In this document: piece after piece, positions 54,285-63,737 of the stretch | Position numbering within the stretch: the first letter of the stretch is position 1 | Layout: every line of letters begins with the position of its first letter | Source: Aphanizomenon flos-aquae FACHB-1287 | Lineage (GTDB): Bacteria > Cyanobacteriota > Cyanobacteriia > Cyanobacteriales > Nostocaceae | NCBI RefSeq assembly: GCF_014698755.1 | Contig: NZ_JACJTO010000005.1 | Coordinates: 1 to 64,000, forward strand | Length of the DNA: 64,000 bases | Direction of reading: 5' to 3' | Translations under genes and position numbers: made by a program | Notes under the pieces: model-generated | What the model saw: the letters and a program-made list of their open reading frames with translations, nothing else | Databases searched by the model: none | Told to the model about the DNA's origin: nothing

Positions 54285-55532
54285 ATGACTTCACTACTCC
54301 CTCGACACCTCAGTGTTATTATCCGACCAGTCCAACATAGGGACCTGGATGGAATTGATCATTTAACTCAAGAATCGTTGTCCCATCTTTCTCCCCAAGA
54401 AGCTGGTGCAGTCATGGGGCAAATGCAATGGCTACGACGTTGGTACGGATTACTTAAATTCTTAAGTTGGTTTCCTAACCCTTTACAGTACCGCTTTTGG
54501 GGCTATATTGCCGAACAAGGACGGGTGCTATTAGGAATGATTCAAGTATCGCCCTTTAACCGTACCCGCAGCACTTGGCGAATTGACCGGGTAATGTTAG
54601 CAAAAATTGGCGATCGAATGTCCATAGGTTCACAACTTCTGCGCCATTGTTTTGAATCAATTTTAGAAGCGCGGACATGGATATTAGAAGTTAATATTAA
54701 TGACGTTGATGCCTTAGCACTATATCGCCACAATGGGTTTCAACGTCTGGCAGAAATGACATACTGGGAAATTAGTCCCCAGTTATTAGCAGAATTAATT
54801 CAAACCGAACCGGATTTACCCAATCTCTTACCAGTCAGTAATGCTGATGCTCCCTTACTATATCAATTAGATACAGCATCAATGCCACCTTTAGTCAGGC
54901 AAGTATTTGACCGGCACACCCATGATTTTAAAACTACTTTCTTTGCTGCCATTAGTGAGGCCTTCAAGCAATGGATGACAAAAACAGAAGTTGTCAGCGG
55001 TTATGTCTTTGAACCCCAGCGGAAAGCAGCCATTGGTTATTTTCAGGTGCAACTTGATCGCACAGGGACAAAGCCCCATATAGCCACTCTAACGGTACAT
55101 CCTGCTTATACTTGGTTGTATCCTGAACTGTTGTCTCAATTAGCCCGCATTGCCCAAGATTTTCCCCAACAAGGATTACAATTGGCTTCTTCTGACTATC
55201 AACCAGAGAGAGAAGAATATTTAGAGCGCGTTGGGGCTAAACGTAAAGAACATACCCTGATCATGTCTCGCTCAGTCTGGCATAAACTCAGAGAATCAAA
55301 ATTTGTCTCCTTAGAAGGGATTCAGTGGCAAGAAATGTTACAGGGACTACAACCAACCAGGAAACCTATCCCTGGGGGTATGTCATGGATACCGCAACCA
55401 CAGCAGGTACAACCAGAAAGACCCATACCAATCCCCTCGGACATTGTGGCTTTCACTCACCAAAACTCCCATATAATGGACACACCTTGTCCATCAGATT
55501 CAGCTACAGATACACCCCAGGAGCAACAATAG
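54285..55532 (+). CDS. GNAT family N-acetyltransferase
   Basis: This 415-residue protein begins with a GNAT domain (VIIRPVQHRDLDGIDHLTQE, then TRSTWRIDRVMLAKIGDRMS as the acetyl-CoA loop region, and ALYRHNGFQRLAEMTYWEIS). The middle resembles a second, decayed acetyltransferase fold (TGTKPHIATLTVHPAYTWLY), and the C-terminus is Pro/Gln-rich. Substrate is unknown. Its stop codon is separated by one base from the ruvX start, so the two are probably coupled. Confidence 0.78.
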   Translation: MTSLLPRHLSVIIRPVQHRDLDGIDHLTQESLSHLSPQEAGAVMGQMQWLRRWYGLLKFLSWFPNPLQYRFWGYIAEQGRVLLGMIQVSPFNRTRSTWRIDRVMLAKIGDRMSIGSQLLRHCFESILEARTWILEVNINDVDALALYRHNGFQRLAEMTYWEISPQLLAELIQTEPDLPNLLPVSNADAPLLYQLDTASMPPLVRQVFDRHTHDFKTTFFAAISEAFKQWMTKTEVVSGYVFEPQRKAAIGYFQVQLDRTGTKPHIATLTVHPAYTWLYPELLSQLARIAQDFPQQGLQLASSDYQPEREEYLERVGAKRKEHTLIMSRSVWHKLRESKFVSLEGIQWQEMLQGLQPTRKPIPGGMSWIPQPQQVQPERPIPIPSDIVAFTHQNSHIMDTPCPSDSATDTPQEQQ

Positions 55533-55533
55533 C

Positions 55534-55977
55534 GTGATCTATCAACAGCCATCAAAATCATTTATTTCTGCCTTAGGTGTGGATGTTGGTAGTAAGCGCA
55601 TCGGTTTAGCTGGATGTGATGGAACTGGGTTAATTGCTACAGGTATAACCACAATTGAGCGTAAATCTTTTGTCGAAGATGTGGAGAAAATTCAGCAAAT
55701 AGTTAACGAACGACAAGTACAAATTCTAGTGGTGGGTTTACCTTATTCAATGGATGGTTCTATTGGTTTTCAAGCCCGTCATGTGCAAAAATTTGCAGCT
55801 AGATTATCGGACGCGCTGAAACTTCCTCTAGAATACATGGATGAAAGATTAACTTCCCATCAAGCAGAACAATTGCTGATAGCTGAAAATCGCTCTCCAT
55901 CAAGAAATAAGGGTTTAATTGATCGGAAAGCTGCCGCCTTGATTTTACAACAATGGCTAGACGCTAGACGCAATTGA
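55534..55977 (+). CDS. ruvX: Holliday junction resolvase-like RuvX/YqgF
   Basis: This 147-residue RNase H-fold protein has ALGVDVGSKRIGLAGCDGTG with the first catalytic Asp, VVGLPYSMDGSIGFQAR, then YMDERLTSHQAEQLL with DER and DRKAAALILQQWLD with the last Asp. The family acts on RNA or Holliday junctions (YqgF is needed for 16S rRNA end processing in E. coli). Start is GTG 55534, as no ATG lies nearby and this gives normal length. Confidence 0.92.
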   Translation: MIYQQPSKSFISALGVDVGSKRIGLAGCDGTGLIATGITTIERKSFVEDVEKIQQIVNERQVQILVVGLPYSMDGSIGFQARHVQKFAARLSDALKLPLEYMDERLTSHQAEQLLIAENRSPSRNKGLIDRKAAALILQQWLDARRN

Positions 55978-56773
55978 TTGACAATTTCAGCGGATTTAAC
56001 TTTAATTGTATAAAAAATATTACAAGAATACTCAGTAAAAGTAAAACTCAGTCACAAAGCGTACTGAGATATAAGCGAATCCTGCGGTTTTAACCGCCTA
56101 GAGTTTTTCCTTTTGTAAAGATTGGTTAAAGTAGGTAAAGGGTTATCGCCTTTGTACTTAATGGTGTTACACTTTTCACAACAGGAACGGTAATTAACCT
56201 GTCTAAAAACCTAGCTGCCTAACGGACCCTCTGTACCTTGACAATTGAAGATATACGGTTCTATTCCATAGTTCTAGTTCGTGACCTCCGAATAGGTAAA
56301 ATCTTCATGGGAGCTAGACGACACAGGATTTAAACTCAATCAAAATTTGCAGCAATGCAACTACCTCGCCCACTGGAGGAAAGTTAACGCTTGGGGAGAA
56401 AACCACCTCTGACCAAAATGGGAGACAAGCCCTATCTACTAGAATGGCTTTTCGACTATTATGGTAGAATTCTGTTCAGTCGCCTGATGGCATTGGGAGA
56501 CTTTAAACGAACGTTGAGGGGCTAAGACTATTTTGATAGTACAACCCAATGAAGCGTTAAGGAATCCTCTCTCATGAAAGAAAGAGGAGACACAGCGTTT
56601 TCCGCTGAAGATGAGGTACAAAGTTGAATCATAAAACTCTTGTGGTGCGGGCATCTTGCCCGCTAGATACGTACCTCATAACACCGGGAAGTGATTTATG
56701 TCAAAAGGGCTATCATTTAGCGGTTCAATGATTTCCATATTTAAGGGTATTTTTACAGTTCCATAATCCAGCT
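55978..56773. other. 0.8-kb non-coding insertion between ruvX and the DUF3727 gene
   Basis: No gene. The part 56083-56590 is rich in inverted repeats: GCGGTTTTAACCGC at 56091-56104, a longer hairpin around GTAGGTAAAGG/CCTTTGTACTT, and a terminal hairpin TCCTCTCTC/GAAAGAGGA near 56563-56588. It is followed directly by an inverted copy of the palindromic repeat (56591-56684). Both GAATCC-plus-hairpin motifs look like right ends of IS200/IS605-type elements, and the stretch could be a TnpB-type guide RNA scaffold without its gene. That reading is inference. Confidence 0.4.
56591..56684 (-). repeat. palindromic dispersed repeat, copy 3 (inverted)
   Basis: Reverse complement of the 48259-48361 unit: AGCGTTTTCCGCT at the left edge and GCGGGCATCTTGCCCGC at 56647-56663. 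Confidence 0.85.
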
Positions 56774-57346
56774 ATGGTTTCATCTCAATTTTCTGAAGAC
56801 AATGATCACGATTCCGAAAGTTCTCTGATTTTAACAGACGAGCTAAAACGGACACTAGAATGTTATATTGAGCATACACTTTCAGTAGAGGGGGAAAAAT
56901 ATGTTCTCCTTCTCCCCGTAGATGCACCAATAGAAATTTTTGCTTGGCAAGCTGATGGGGACGAAGAAGAAGCCGTTTTGGTGGAAGATGATGAAATCAT
57001 AGACGAAATTTTCGGCACTGCCCAAGCTGTGCTTTCTGAGCAAAATCTGATTCTCAAGAATACTGCTTATGCCTTGACTGTAGCAGGTGAGTTGCCTCCT
57101 GAAGATGAATCGAAGTTCTTCACTTTAGAAATTGAAGATGAAGAAAACGGTTTAGAACCAGAGCAATTAATGGAAATTGCCACTTTTTATCATGATGAAC
57201 AGGAGTATGCAATTTATACTCCCCTCGACCCCTTGCTCTTTTTTGCCAGAATTACAAAAACCGGTGAACCAGAATTACTTTCTCCCGAAGAGTTCCGTAA
57301 ATTTCAACCCCTCTTAGAAGAACATCTTTTTAATGAAGTTGAGTAA
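56774..57346 (+). CDS. DUF3727 protein
   Basis: This 190-residue acidic protein has the DUF1292-like strand pattern and the DUF3727 C-terminal part typical of cyanobacteria and chloroplasts (EGEKYVLLLPVDAPIEIFAW, EEAVLVEDDEIIDEIF, DEQEYAIYTPLDPLLFFARI). It is often found next to ruvX, as here, except that 0.8 kb of non-coding DNA intervenes. Function is unknown. Confidence 0.85.
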   Translation: MVSSQFSEDNDHDSESSLILTDELKRTLECYIEHTLSVEGEKYVLLLPVDAPIEIFAWQADGDEEEAVLVEDDEIIDEIFGTAQAVLSEQNLILKNTAYALTVAGELPPEDESKFFTLEIEDEENGLEPEQLMEIATFYHDEQEYAIYTPLDPLLFFARITKTGEPELLSPEEFRKFQPLLEEHLFNEVE

Positions 57347-57429
57347 TTAGCATCAAAATTTAAGTATGGGAGTAAAAGGTCGACCTTGACTTCCATACTT
57401 AAGAAGCTCAAGGTAACTATCCAAAAATT

Positions 57430-57957
57430 ATGACTCGCAATCATCTATTAGAGCCTAACTTGACTTTACCAGGTTCAGTATTAACGCTGACACCAGATCT
57501 AATCCAAAAATATGGGCTGAAAGGGCTAGTATTGGATGTAGATGAAACTTTAGTACCCATAACAGCCGGTTCTACCTTTCCAGAACTGCAAGCATGGATA
57601 GAAGAAATCCGTAGTTGTACAGCATTGTGGTTAGTTAGTAATAATTTAAGTGAAGCAAGGATTGGTGGTATTGCCCGTTCTCTGAATTTACCTTACTACC
57701 TGGGTGCGGCTAAACCCTCCCGGCGGAAAATTAGAGCAGCGCTACAAGAAATGAATTTACCCGCCTATCAAGTAGGTATGGTGGGCGATCGCTTGTTTAC
57801 AGATGTCTTAGCGGGTAATCGCTTAGGAATGTTTACTATTTTAGTTGAACCAATTATCCATCCTGATTTTACTGCCTTCCGTTCCCATCCTATCCGCAAT
57901 ATTGAAGTCTGGATCTCAGAGATTTTAGGCGCGTCTATCACCAATAAAAAACATTGA
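57430..57957 (+). CDS. yqeG: YqeG family HAD phosphatase
   Basis: This 175-residue HAD IIIA protein has LVLDVDETLVP with the nucleophile and acid Asp (motif 1), LWLVSNNLSEARI (motif 2), AAKPSRRKI with the Lys (motif 3) and VGMVGDRLFTDVLAGNRLGM (motif 4). Similar to plant PGPP1-type phosphatidylglycerophosphate phosphatase, so a role in phosphatidylglycerol synthesis is possible. It follows the DUF3727 gene by 83 bases. Confidence 0.88.
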   Translation: MTRNHLLEPNLTLPGSVLTLTPDLIQKYGLKGLVLDVDETLVPITAGSTFPELQAWIEEIRSCTALWLVSNNLSEARIGGIARSLNLPYYLGAAKPSRRKIRAALQEMNLPAYQVGMVGDRLFTDVLAGNRLGMFTILVEPIIHPDFTAFRSHPIRNIEVWISEILGASITNKKH

Positions 57958-58145
57958 TGGGAATTTTGATTGGACCTGTGACTGAGATAGAAATCTCCAT
58001 AAAGATCCATAATTGGTCAGGAAAGTAAATATAAAGAAATACTTAAGAAAGTACATAGTTGAAAAAAAATAGGCGATGATTAATGTCGATAATATCAGGG
58101 TCAGCCGAAAAAGACCCTAGCGGATAACGAATAAATATAAAACCG

Positions 58146-58191
58146 TACAGCGCCAACTTTCACTATAGAGAGATTGGCGCTGTATATTTTT
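58146..58191. terminator. strong terminator between yqeG and the epimerase gene
   Basis: TACAGCGCCAA and TTGGCGCTGTA form an 11-base perfect stem followed by TATTTTTT; it lies between convergent genes. A second small hairpin GGGTCAGCCGAAAAAGACCC lies 45 bases upstream. Confidence 0.85.
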
Positions 58192-58195
58192 TAAA

Positions 58196-59206
58196 CTAAA
58201 CTTGGTAATAAGACCGATACCATTGCACAAATCGCTCAATACCCACCTCAATTGAGGTATTGGGTTTAAACCCAACATCTTCCACTAAGGAATCAACATC
58301 AGCATAAGTTACCGACACATCACCAGCTTGCATAGGGAGCAAATTTTTCTTTGCTTTGATTCCCAAACAATTTTCTAAGGTTTCGATGAAGTGCATTAAT
58401 TCCACTGGCTGATTATTACCGATATTGTAATTTTTGTATGGTGCATAACTTGTCGCTGGGTCAGGTGTATTTCCCGACCAGTTGGGATTTGATTCGGCAA
58501 CGTGGTCAACTACGCGAATTACACCTTCAATAATATCATCAATATAAGTAAAATCCCGCTTCATTTTACCGTAATTAAAAACATCAATAGGTTGTCCTGC
58601 TAAAATTGCCTTGGTAAAGAGAAATAAGGCCATATCAGGGCGACCCCAAGGACCGTAAACTGTAAAGAAGCGTAATCCTGAAGTTGGTAAGCCATATAAA
58701 CTACTGTAAGTATGGGCCATTAATTCGTTAGCTTTTTTAGTAGCTGCATATAAACTCATGGGATGATCTACATTGTCGTGAACAGAGAAGGGTATTTTTG
58801 TATTTGCACCGTAAACTGAACTTGAAGAAGCAAATACCAAATGTTGTACGTTTGTATGCCGACAACCTTCTAAGATATTGACAAATCCTACTAAATTGCT
58901 ATCTATGTACGCATGGGGATTTTTTAAGGAATAGCGAACCCCTGGTTGTGCAGCCAAATTGACAACTTGATCAAAATTAGATTTAGTAAATAATTTGGGA
59001 ATGCCTTCCCGGTCTGCTAAATCTAATAAATGGAAGCTAAAACCTGGTTTTTCTAAAAGTCGCTTGAGTCTGTCTTGTTTTAAAGTTACATCATAGTAAT
59101 CATTAAGGTTATCCAAACCAAAAACTTCATCTCCCCTTTCTAATAAGCGGTTACTGAGGTGAAAACCTATAAAACCAGCCGCACCTGTAACTAAAATTTT
59201 TGCCAT
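58196..59206 (-). CDS. NAD-dependent epimerase (UDP-glucuronate 4-epimerase-like)
   Basis: This 336-residue extended SDR protein has the NAD motif [16 protein letters not shown], the Asp ligand in [10 protein letters not shown], catalytic YAATKKANE (Tyr, Lys), and [20 protein letters not shown], which is the typical UDP-glucuronate 4-epimerase sequence. It supplies galacturonate for surface polysaccharide. The C-terminal [13 protein letters not shown] segment is normal. The terminator is shared with yqeG. Confidence 0.88.
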   Translation of the reverse strand: MAKILVTGAAGFIGFHLSNRLLERGDEVFGLDNLNDYYDVTLKQDRLKRLLEKPGFSFHLLDLADREGIPKLFTKSNFDQVVNLAAQPGVRYSLKNPHAYIDSNLVGFVNILEGCRHTNVQHLVFASSSSVYGANTKIPFSVHDNVDHPMSLYAATKKANELMAHTYSSLYGLPTSGLRFFTVYGPWGRPDMALFLFTKAILAGQPIDVFNYGKMKRDFTYIDDIIEGVIRVVDHVAESNPNWSGNTPDPATSYAPYKNYNIGNNQPVELMHFIETLENCLGIKAKKNLLPMQAGDVSVTYADVDSLVEDVGFKPNTSIEVGIERFVQWYRSYYQV

Positions 59207-59412
59207 AATTGCACGCCGGTTTGAGATAACTTTCCTTGGAAATTAAAATAATAGCAGCAAACATAGTAGTTACACTTTATTTGCTGCCTAATTACATTGA
59301 AAACCTCAATTGTTAACTTCTTTATAATCAAGCTAATACATAACGGTGTAAATCAATCAATTATTAAAAATTCATAACCAGAATTTTTAATTTTTAATTC
59401 CGTCGGACGGTA

Positions 59413-59931
59413 CTAGACCTTTGTCTGTAATGACTTGAGTAATTCAGTATTTACACCGGACTCACGAGTAAGAGAAATTTTACCTGTACGAGCGATTTCT
59501 CTAAGTCCAAATTTTTGGAGAACTTGCACAATCGCCACCATTTTACCAGGATCACCCACAACTTCCAAGGTTAAAGAATCTTCGGAAACATCAACAATTC
59601 GCGCTCGGAAAATCTGAGATAATTCGATAATCTCTGAACGATTACTACTAGTAGCATTTACCTTGAGAAGCATCAATTCTCTTTCTACACAGGGAATTTC
59701 TGTAAGATCCTGCACTTTGAGAACATTAACTAATTTATACAATTGTTTGGTAAGTTGCTCAATAATGCGGTCATCACCAGGTACAACCATTGTAATTCGG
59801 GACACACCTTCCTGTTCCGCAGGTCCCACAGCAAGGCTTTCAATATTAAAACCCCGACGAGCAAATAAACTAGCAATGCGGGATAGAACCCCGGCTTCAT
59901 CTTCAACAATTACTGACAGCGTATGTTTCAT
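59413..59931 (-). CDS. ilvN: acetolactate synthase regulatory subunit
   Basis: This 172-residue small subunit has an ACT domain at its start ([20 protein letters not shown], then [20 protein letters not shown]) and the ALS_ss_C domain ([40 protein letters not shown]). It makes the catalytic subunit valine-sensitive. The start at ATG 59931 was preferred to the TTG two codons before. The large subunit is not in the window. Confidence 0.93.
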   Translation of the reverse strand: MKHTLSVIVEDEAGVLSRIASLFARRGFNIESLAVGPAEQEGVSRITMVVPGDDRIIEQLTKQLYKLVNVLKVQDLTEIPCVERELMLLKVNATSSNRSEIIELSQIFRARIVDVSEDSLTLEVVGDPGKMVAIVQVLQKFGLREIARTGKISLTRESGVNTELLKSLQTKV

Positions 59932-60173
59932 CGGCAACTAAGGGAGCATGGCATGAACGTAGACCGACACTCATAACTGCGAAGCGAGTTTTTACCACGC
60001 TGAGTTGTCGGACTGAATTCTTATTTTATACTTAATAATTACAATCATTCCTTTCCTCGGAAAAAGTTATCTAAAAATCTAGCTGAAGTATCTATTTTCA
60101 AAGGTAGATGCAGTTTTGAAATCAAAAGCATATATTGTTCTCAGTGGTGACAATTAACAGGAATAAAGTATTT

Positions 60174-60512
60174 ATGGGTTGGTTACAAAGACTTTTTGGG
60201 TTAGAAAAATCGGAAAACGCCCAAGTTAATCCAGTTTCTAATCAGGATGCTATTACACAAGAAATAGCCCCAGAACGTATAGGATTAAATGGAGAATATG
60301 ACCAAAGTGGCTTGGCAAAGCGGGTAGCATTGGCATTTGATCAAGATCCGGATCTTAATGATGTTGATAACTTATGGGTTGCTCAAACAGGTAGCACTGT
60401 GGTCTTAAAAGGTCAAGTTTCTAATCAGGATATTCTCAACAAAATGGTTTCTGTGGCTCATACTGTTAATGGTAGTACAGATATTGATACAACACAAGTC
60501 AATTTTAGTTAA
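60174..60512 (+). CDS. BON domain protein
   Basis: This 112-residue protein starts at MGWLQRLFGLEKSENAQ (ribosome site AGGAATAAAG upstream). The BON domain runs from about residue 45 to the end (LAKRVALAFDQDPDLNDVDN, VVLKGQVSNQDILNKMVSVA). BON domains bind membranes or other proteins. The 13-codon upstream extension was rejected. Confidence 0.78.
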   Translation: MGWLQRLFGLEKSENAQVNPVSNQDAITQEIAPERIGLNGEYDQSGLAKRVALAFDQDPDLNDVDNLWVAQTGSTVVLKGQVSNQDILNKMVSVAHTVNGSTDIDTTQVNFS

Positions 60513-60547
60513 ATGGGAATGGGTTCAGGAGCTTTATTAACCAATTG

Positions 60548-61447
60548 TCAATTGTCAATCCAATTTAAAATTGCCTGGTTAACTTGTTCTGGTGATTCGT
60601 CCTGGGGACAATGACCGACATCTTCTAAATATAGCAATTGCAATTTTTGATTGTAGGCAACAAATTGATGCGCTAGTTTTGGAGGCACAAATCGGTCTTT
60701 TTTTCCCCAAATTAACAGCATGGGAATTGTTAAATTTGGCAAAATTTTCTTGACACTAGGACTAAAATTACCTCCTGTTGTTGCTTTAAATAAGGCTCTA
60801 AAGGCACGAGCAGAACCTCTATCCTGAGGTGGTCCGGCTAAAATGTCTATAAGTTCATCCGTAATAGCTTGGGGATTCTTATAAGCCCAACTCGCCCAAA
60901 AGCGGAGAACACTAGGACGACGGACAAAGTAAAATATAGGTTTCAATATTAATCTGGAAGTCAATATACTTTTAATTCCCCTGACCAGAGGTTGCATGGC
61001 GGTCGGGATCATTTCTTGTTCTAAACTGGGGTCTGGTAAACTGATCATGACTATGCCCTTTACCATGTCAGGGTGGGTAGCGGCGGCGACCAGGGAAATC
61101 AAGGAACCAATGGAATTACCGACTAAAACCACTGGTTGACCGATAAAGGTTTTCCAAAAATCATAAACTTGCTCTACCCATAGTTCTACGTTGTAGCTGG
61201 TTGCGGCTTTTTCCGATGCACCAAAACCAATCATGTCCAGAGCGTAAACTGTGTGAGATCTACCTAAAACCTCTAAGTTGTGTCGCCAATGACCAATGGA
61301 AGCACCAAAACCATGAAGTAAAATTAAGGGTGTTGTTTTTGGACAATTATGGGGAGGACGAATATAAGTATAACGGGTTTGCCAACCACGCCACACCCAA
61401 TCCCTTTGATTACCTACTTTTTGCTGCCAATGTATTGCGGTAGTCAC
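60548..61447 (-). CDS. alpha/beta hydrolase
   Basis: This 299-residue alpha/beta hydrolase has the oxyanion motif LLHGFGASIGHW, nucleophile elbow GNSIGS with Ser, Asp in WGKKDRFVPP and His in DVGHCPQDESPEQV, so the triad is complete. It resembles the plant/cyanobacterial hydrolases related to pheophytinase, but its substrate is not given by the sequence. Start is GTG 61447. Confidence 0.82.
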   Translation of the reverse strand: MTTAIHWQQKVGNQRDWVWRGWQTRYTYIRPPHNCPKTTPLILLHGFGASIGHWRHNLEVLGRSHTVYALDMIGFGASEKAATSYNVELWVEQVYDFWKTFIGQPVVLVGNSIGSLISLVAAATHPDMVKGIVMISLPDPSLEQEMIPTAMQPLVRGIKSILTSRLILKPIFYFVRRPSVLRFWASWAYKNPQAITDELIDILAGPPQDRGSARAFRALFKATTGGNFSPSVKKILPNLTIPMLLIWGKKDRFVPPKLAHQFVAYNQKLQLLYLEDVGHCPQDESPEQVNQAILNWIDN

Positions 61448-61639
61448 GATTATCTGTTAATTAATTAGCAGGGAACTAATTTACGTACTCCAACCCATTC
61501 TAGTATTCTTGGTGTAATCTTGTCAAGGTTGTGGGATAAGAGACGGTATATAATTGGAAACTGTTGTATATTAATAACCAAAAATATAAAATCATGTTTT
61601 GATATTCCAAATTTTTATGTACCCAAAGGAGGAATTAAG

Positions 61640-61739
61640 ACATATTCAATAAATATTAAATAATTAAATATTCCGATCACCTGACGACCCTTTAACAACG
61701 CATTCCCTTGTTTGCTCTCTACAAGCAAGGGATTTTTTG
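61640..61739 (+). ncRNA. putative small RNA, unit 1
   Basis: The segment shows ATTAAATATTCCGATCACCT followed by GACGACCCTTTAAC and a strong terminator: TCCCTTGTTTG/CAAGCAAGGGA (61704-61732) then TTTTTT. An AT-rich stretch before it could be a promoter. The same layout occurs in unit 2, so both may be members of one small-RNA family. Boundaries are guesses. Confidence 0.45.
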
Positions 61740-61814
61740 TACAAAGTCCCATAATGATACCAATTGTAGATAATAATTATGAATTTATATATCTTAGGGG
61801 GGACTAGATTAAAG

Positions 61815-61905
61815 CAGGATCAATATTAAATATTAAATAGCCCGATTACCCTACCGGACTTTAGCTCCAAACCCTCTCTTATCATTACCCGATAAGAGGG
61901 GTTTC
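61815..61905 (+). ncRNA. putative small RNA, unit 2
   Basis: This unit repeats the layout of unit 1: ATTAAATAGCCCGATTACCC, then TACCGGACTTTAGCTCC, and a hairpin AACCCTCTCTTATC/GATAAGAGGGGTTT at 61869-61904. The shared block with unit 1 runs from GGGGGGACTA near 61798 to the hairpin. Bases in the hairpin stem differ between units while pairing is kept. Confidence 0.45.
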
Positions 61906-61953
61906 ATTCACTTTTAAAATTGATATATAGCAGTTCCTAATCCGGCACTTCCT

Positions 61954-62045
61954 GATGTTATGAGGTACATATCTAGTGGGCAAAATGCCCGCACCACAAG
62001 AGTTTAATGTCAAACTTTGTAACTTATAAGAGCGGAAAACGCTGT
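61954..62045 (+). repeat. palindromic dispersed repeat, copy 4
   Basis: The unit reads GATGTTATGAGGTACATATC through AGCGGAAAACGCTGT. The palindrome has decayed to GTGGGCAAAATGCCCGC. It overlaps the last codons of the permease gene and supplies its stop codon. Confidence 0.8.
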
Positions 62046-63343
62046 ATTGAAAAAAGTTGCCTCACAATGAGGAATAATCCCCCTATAATTAGGATTATTA
62101 ATGTTATTTTCCCTCCAGGAACTAGGGTTTGAGAATTACTATTTATAAATGCTGGTTTTTGATGTTGTTTCCAACTCATTAATGCTGGCATAATTCCCGC
62201 CAAAATGGAAACACTAAATGTTCCTGTATATTTTAGGGCATCAAGAAAAATGCTAGGATTTAATGTTCCGAAGCTTAAAGGTGGAAGTAATACTAAAGAA
62301 TAAAGAGGTAAACGAGAAATCTCACTTTTGGTAATGGTGAAAACATCTTTAAAAAAATCTGCTAAACCATAGGTAATGCCAATAAATGAGGTGATAATTG
62401 CAAATTCCGAAAAAATTGATAGTAGCATGGCAAACCATTGTCCAGATTCACCATTTCGGAGAATTTGTAGTGGGTTAAATGCCCTTTCATTGCCAAAATT
62501 ATCCTGTAAAGTATCTGGAGTCATACACCCTAAAATAATGGCATTCCAGGCTAAAAACATGAATAGGGGAATTAGAGAACCAATAATCATAGATTGGCGA
62601 ATTTTGACAATATCTCCTTCTAATTGAGTTACAACTAATGGGATAATACTGTGAAAAAACATTGCTACATACATAACAGCAATAGAGCTACCTACAGCTT
62701 GCCAATTTTGCACTAATAATTGAGAGGGTTTAAATTGCATTCCTCCTAGTATTAATAAACCTATAAAAGCAGCTAATAAAATAATGATAAATAGCCCATT
62801 AATTTTTTCAATTAAGCTATCTTTTCCCCAATACATCAAACCACCAAATATTAAGAAAAAACTGATGATTCCTGGCCAGTGAGGTAAAATATTTTCTAAT
62901 TTCCAAACTTGATTAACTGTTGTTGTTAATACTTCTCCTCCTTCGGTCATATATGCAACTAAAAGGGCATAGTGATTAAATACATAGGCAATTCCGGCAA
63001 TTCTCGCTCCCATTTTACCGAGAATCTTTTCGATTATTGCTAATAAACCTATATGGGTAATTCCTTCAATGTGCATGACATTTAAAGTTAATTCCGCAAT
63101 TAATAAACCGGAAATTAATGTATAAACCCATACTATAATTAATAGAATTGTTGATGGTATAATTCCTGAGGTTAACGTTACTGCAGGTAGTCCAAGAATT
63201 CCTGCACCAATAGTAGTTCCTACAATTAAGGCTGTATTTCCAAATACACTACCGGGTTGATGTTGAAATTGATTATTTTCAAATTTCAGATGAGAAAATA
63301 ATTGTGTTACTGGTGTTTGATTTGGTTCTTCTTGTTTATTCAT
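62024..63343 (-). CDS. aromatic amino acid transport family permease
   Basis: This 439-residue inner-membrane protein has about eleven hydrophobic segments. The motif GNTALIVGTTIGAGILGLPA near residue 35 is typical of the HAAAP family (TyrP, Mtr), which imports Tyr or Trp with protons. The N-terminal 30 residues are hydrophilic. Its last six residues and stop codon (QRFPLL) are encoded by the dispersed palindromic repeat, so the original C-terminus was altered. Start at 63343 fits the family. Confidence 0.85.
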   Translation of the reverse strand: MNKQEEPNQTPVTQLFSHLKFENNQFQHQPGSVFGNTALIVGTTIGAGILGLPAVTLTSGIIPSTILLIIVWVYTLISGLLIAELTLNVMHIEGITHIGLLAIIEKILGKMGARIAGIAYVFNHYALLVAYMTEGGEVLTTTVNQVWKLENILPHWPGIISFFLIFGGLMYWGKDSLIEKINGLFIIILLAAFIGLLILGGMQFKPSQLLVQNWQAVGSSIAVMYVAMFFHSIIPLVVTQLEGDIVKIRQSMIIGSLIPLFMFLAWNAIILGCMTPDTLQDNFGNERAFNPLQILRNGESGQWFAMLLSIFSEFAIITSFIGITYGLADFFKDVFTITKSEISRLPLYSLVLLPPLSFGTLNPSIFLDALKYTGTFSVSILAGIMPALMSWKQHQKPAFINSNSQTLVPGGKITLIILIIGGLFLIVRQLFSIQRFPLL

Positions 63344-63737
63344 AAGCTCACATAATCCTCACATAAAAGTATCTTTAAACTAAAAATCTCTAATCCGTTC
63401 AACCTTGTGAGATATAAAAAGATACATACAAATTCTCACCTTTATTGATTCTATTGTCAATACCCTTGGCAAGAAAATCTGATTTTATGTTAGAATTAAT
63501 TCTTAAGTAATTGTGATATTTTTTATAAGAAAGGGAAAAACTATAAATTTATTGATCTTTATGAATAAATTTATTTAAATTTTTGCATATAATGAAATAT
63601 ATCTGCTAAAGGTATTAAAGGTGGATGGTTATTTCCTGTTCAAATTGGTTAGTATAAATCACCAATAAGGGTGACTCACGATTTCGTCTTATCCCGAAAA
63701 AAAGGATTACTACCCTATTAAATACCCGGTCGAGGAA
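63344..63737. other. intergenic region, divergent promoters
   Basis: No gene, repeat or RNA was recognised in this 394-base AT-rich gap between the permease and the receiver-like gene. Confidence 0.45.

Larger units (their letters stand above)
61448..62023. other. intergenic region with two paralogous small-RNA-like units
   Basis: No protein gene. Two similar segments are described as separate ncRNA entries at 61640-61739 and 61815-61905. The rest of the stretch is AT-rich. The right end (61954-62045) is the fourth copy of the palindromic repeat. Confidence 0.5.

Noticed and set aside
56439-56654. Minus-strand 71-codon frame
   Set aside because: It spans the structured insertion and the palindromic repeat and shows no domain.
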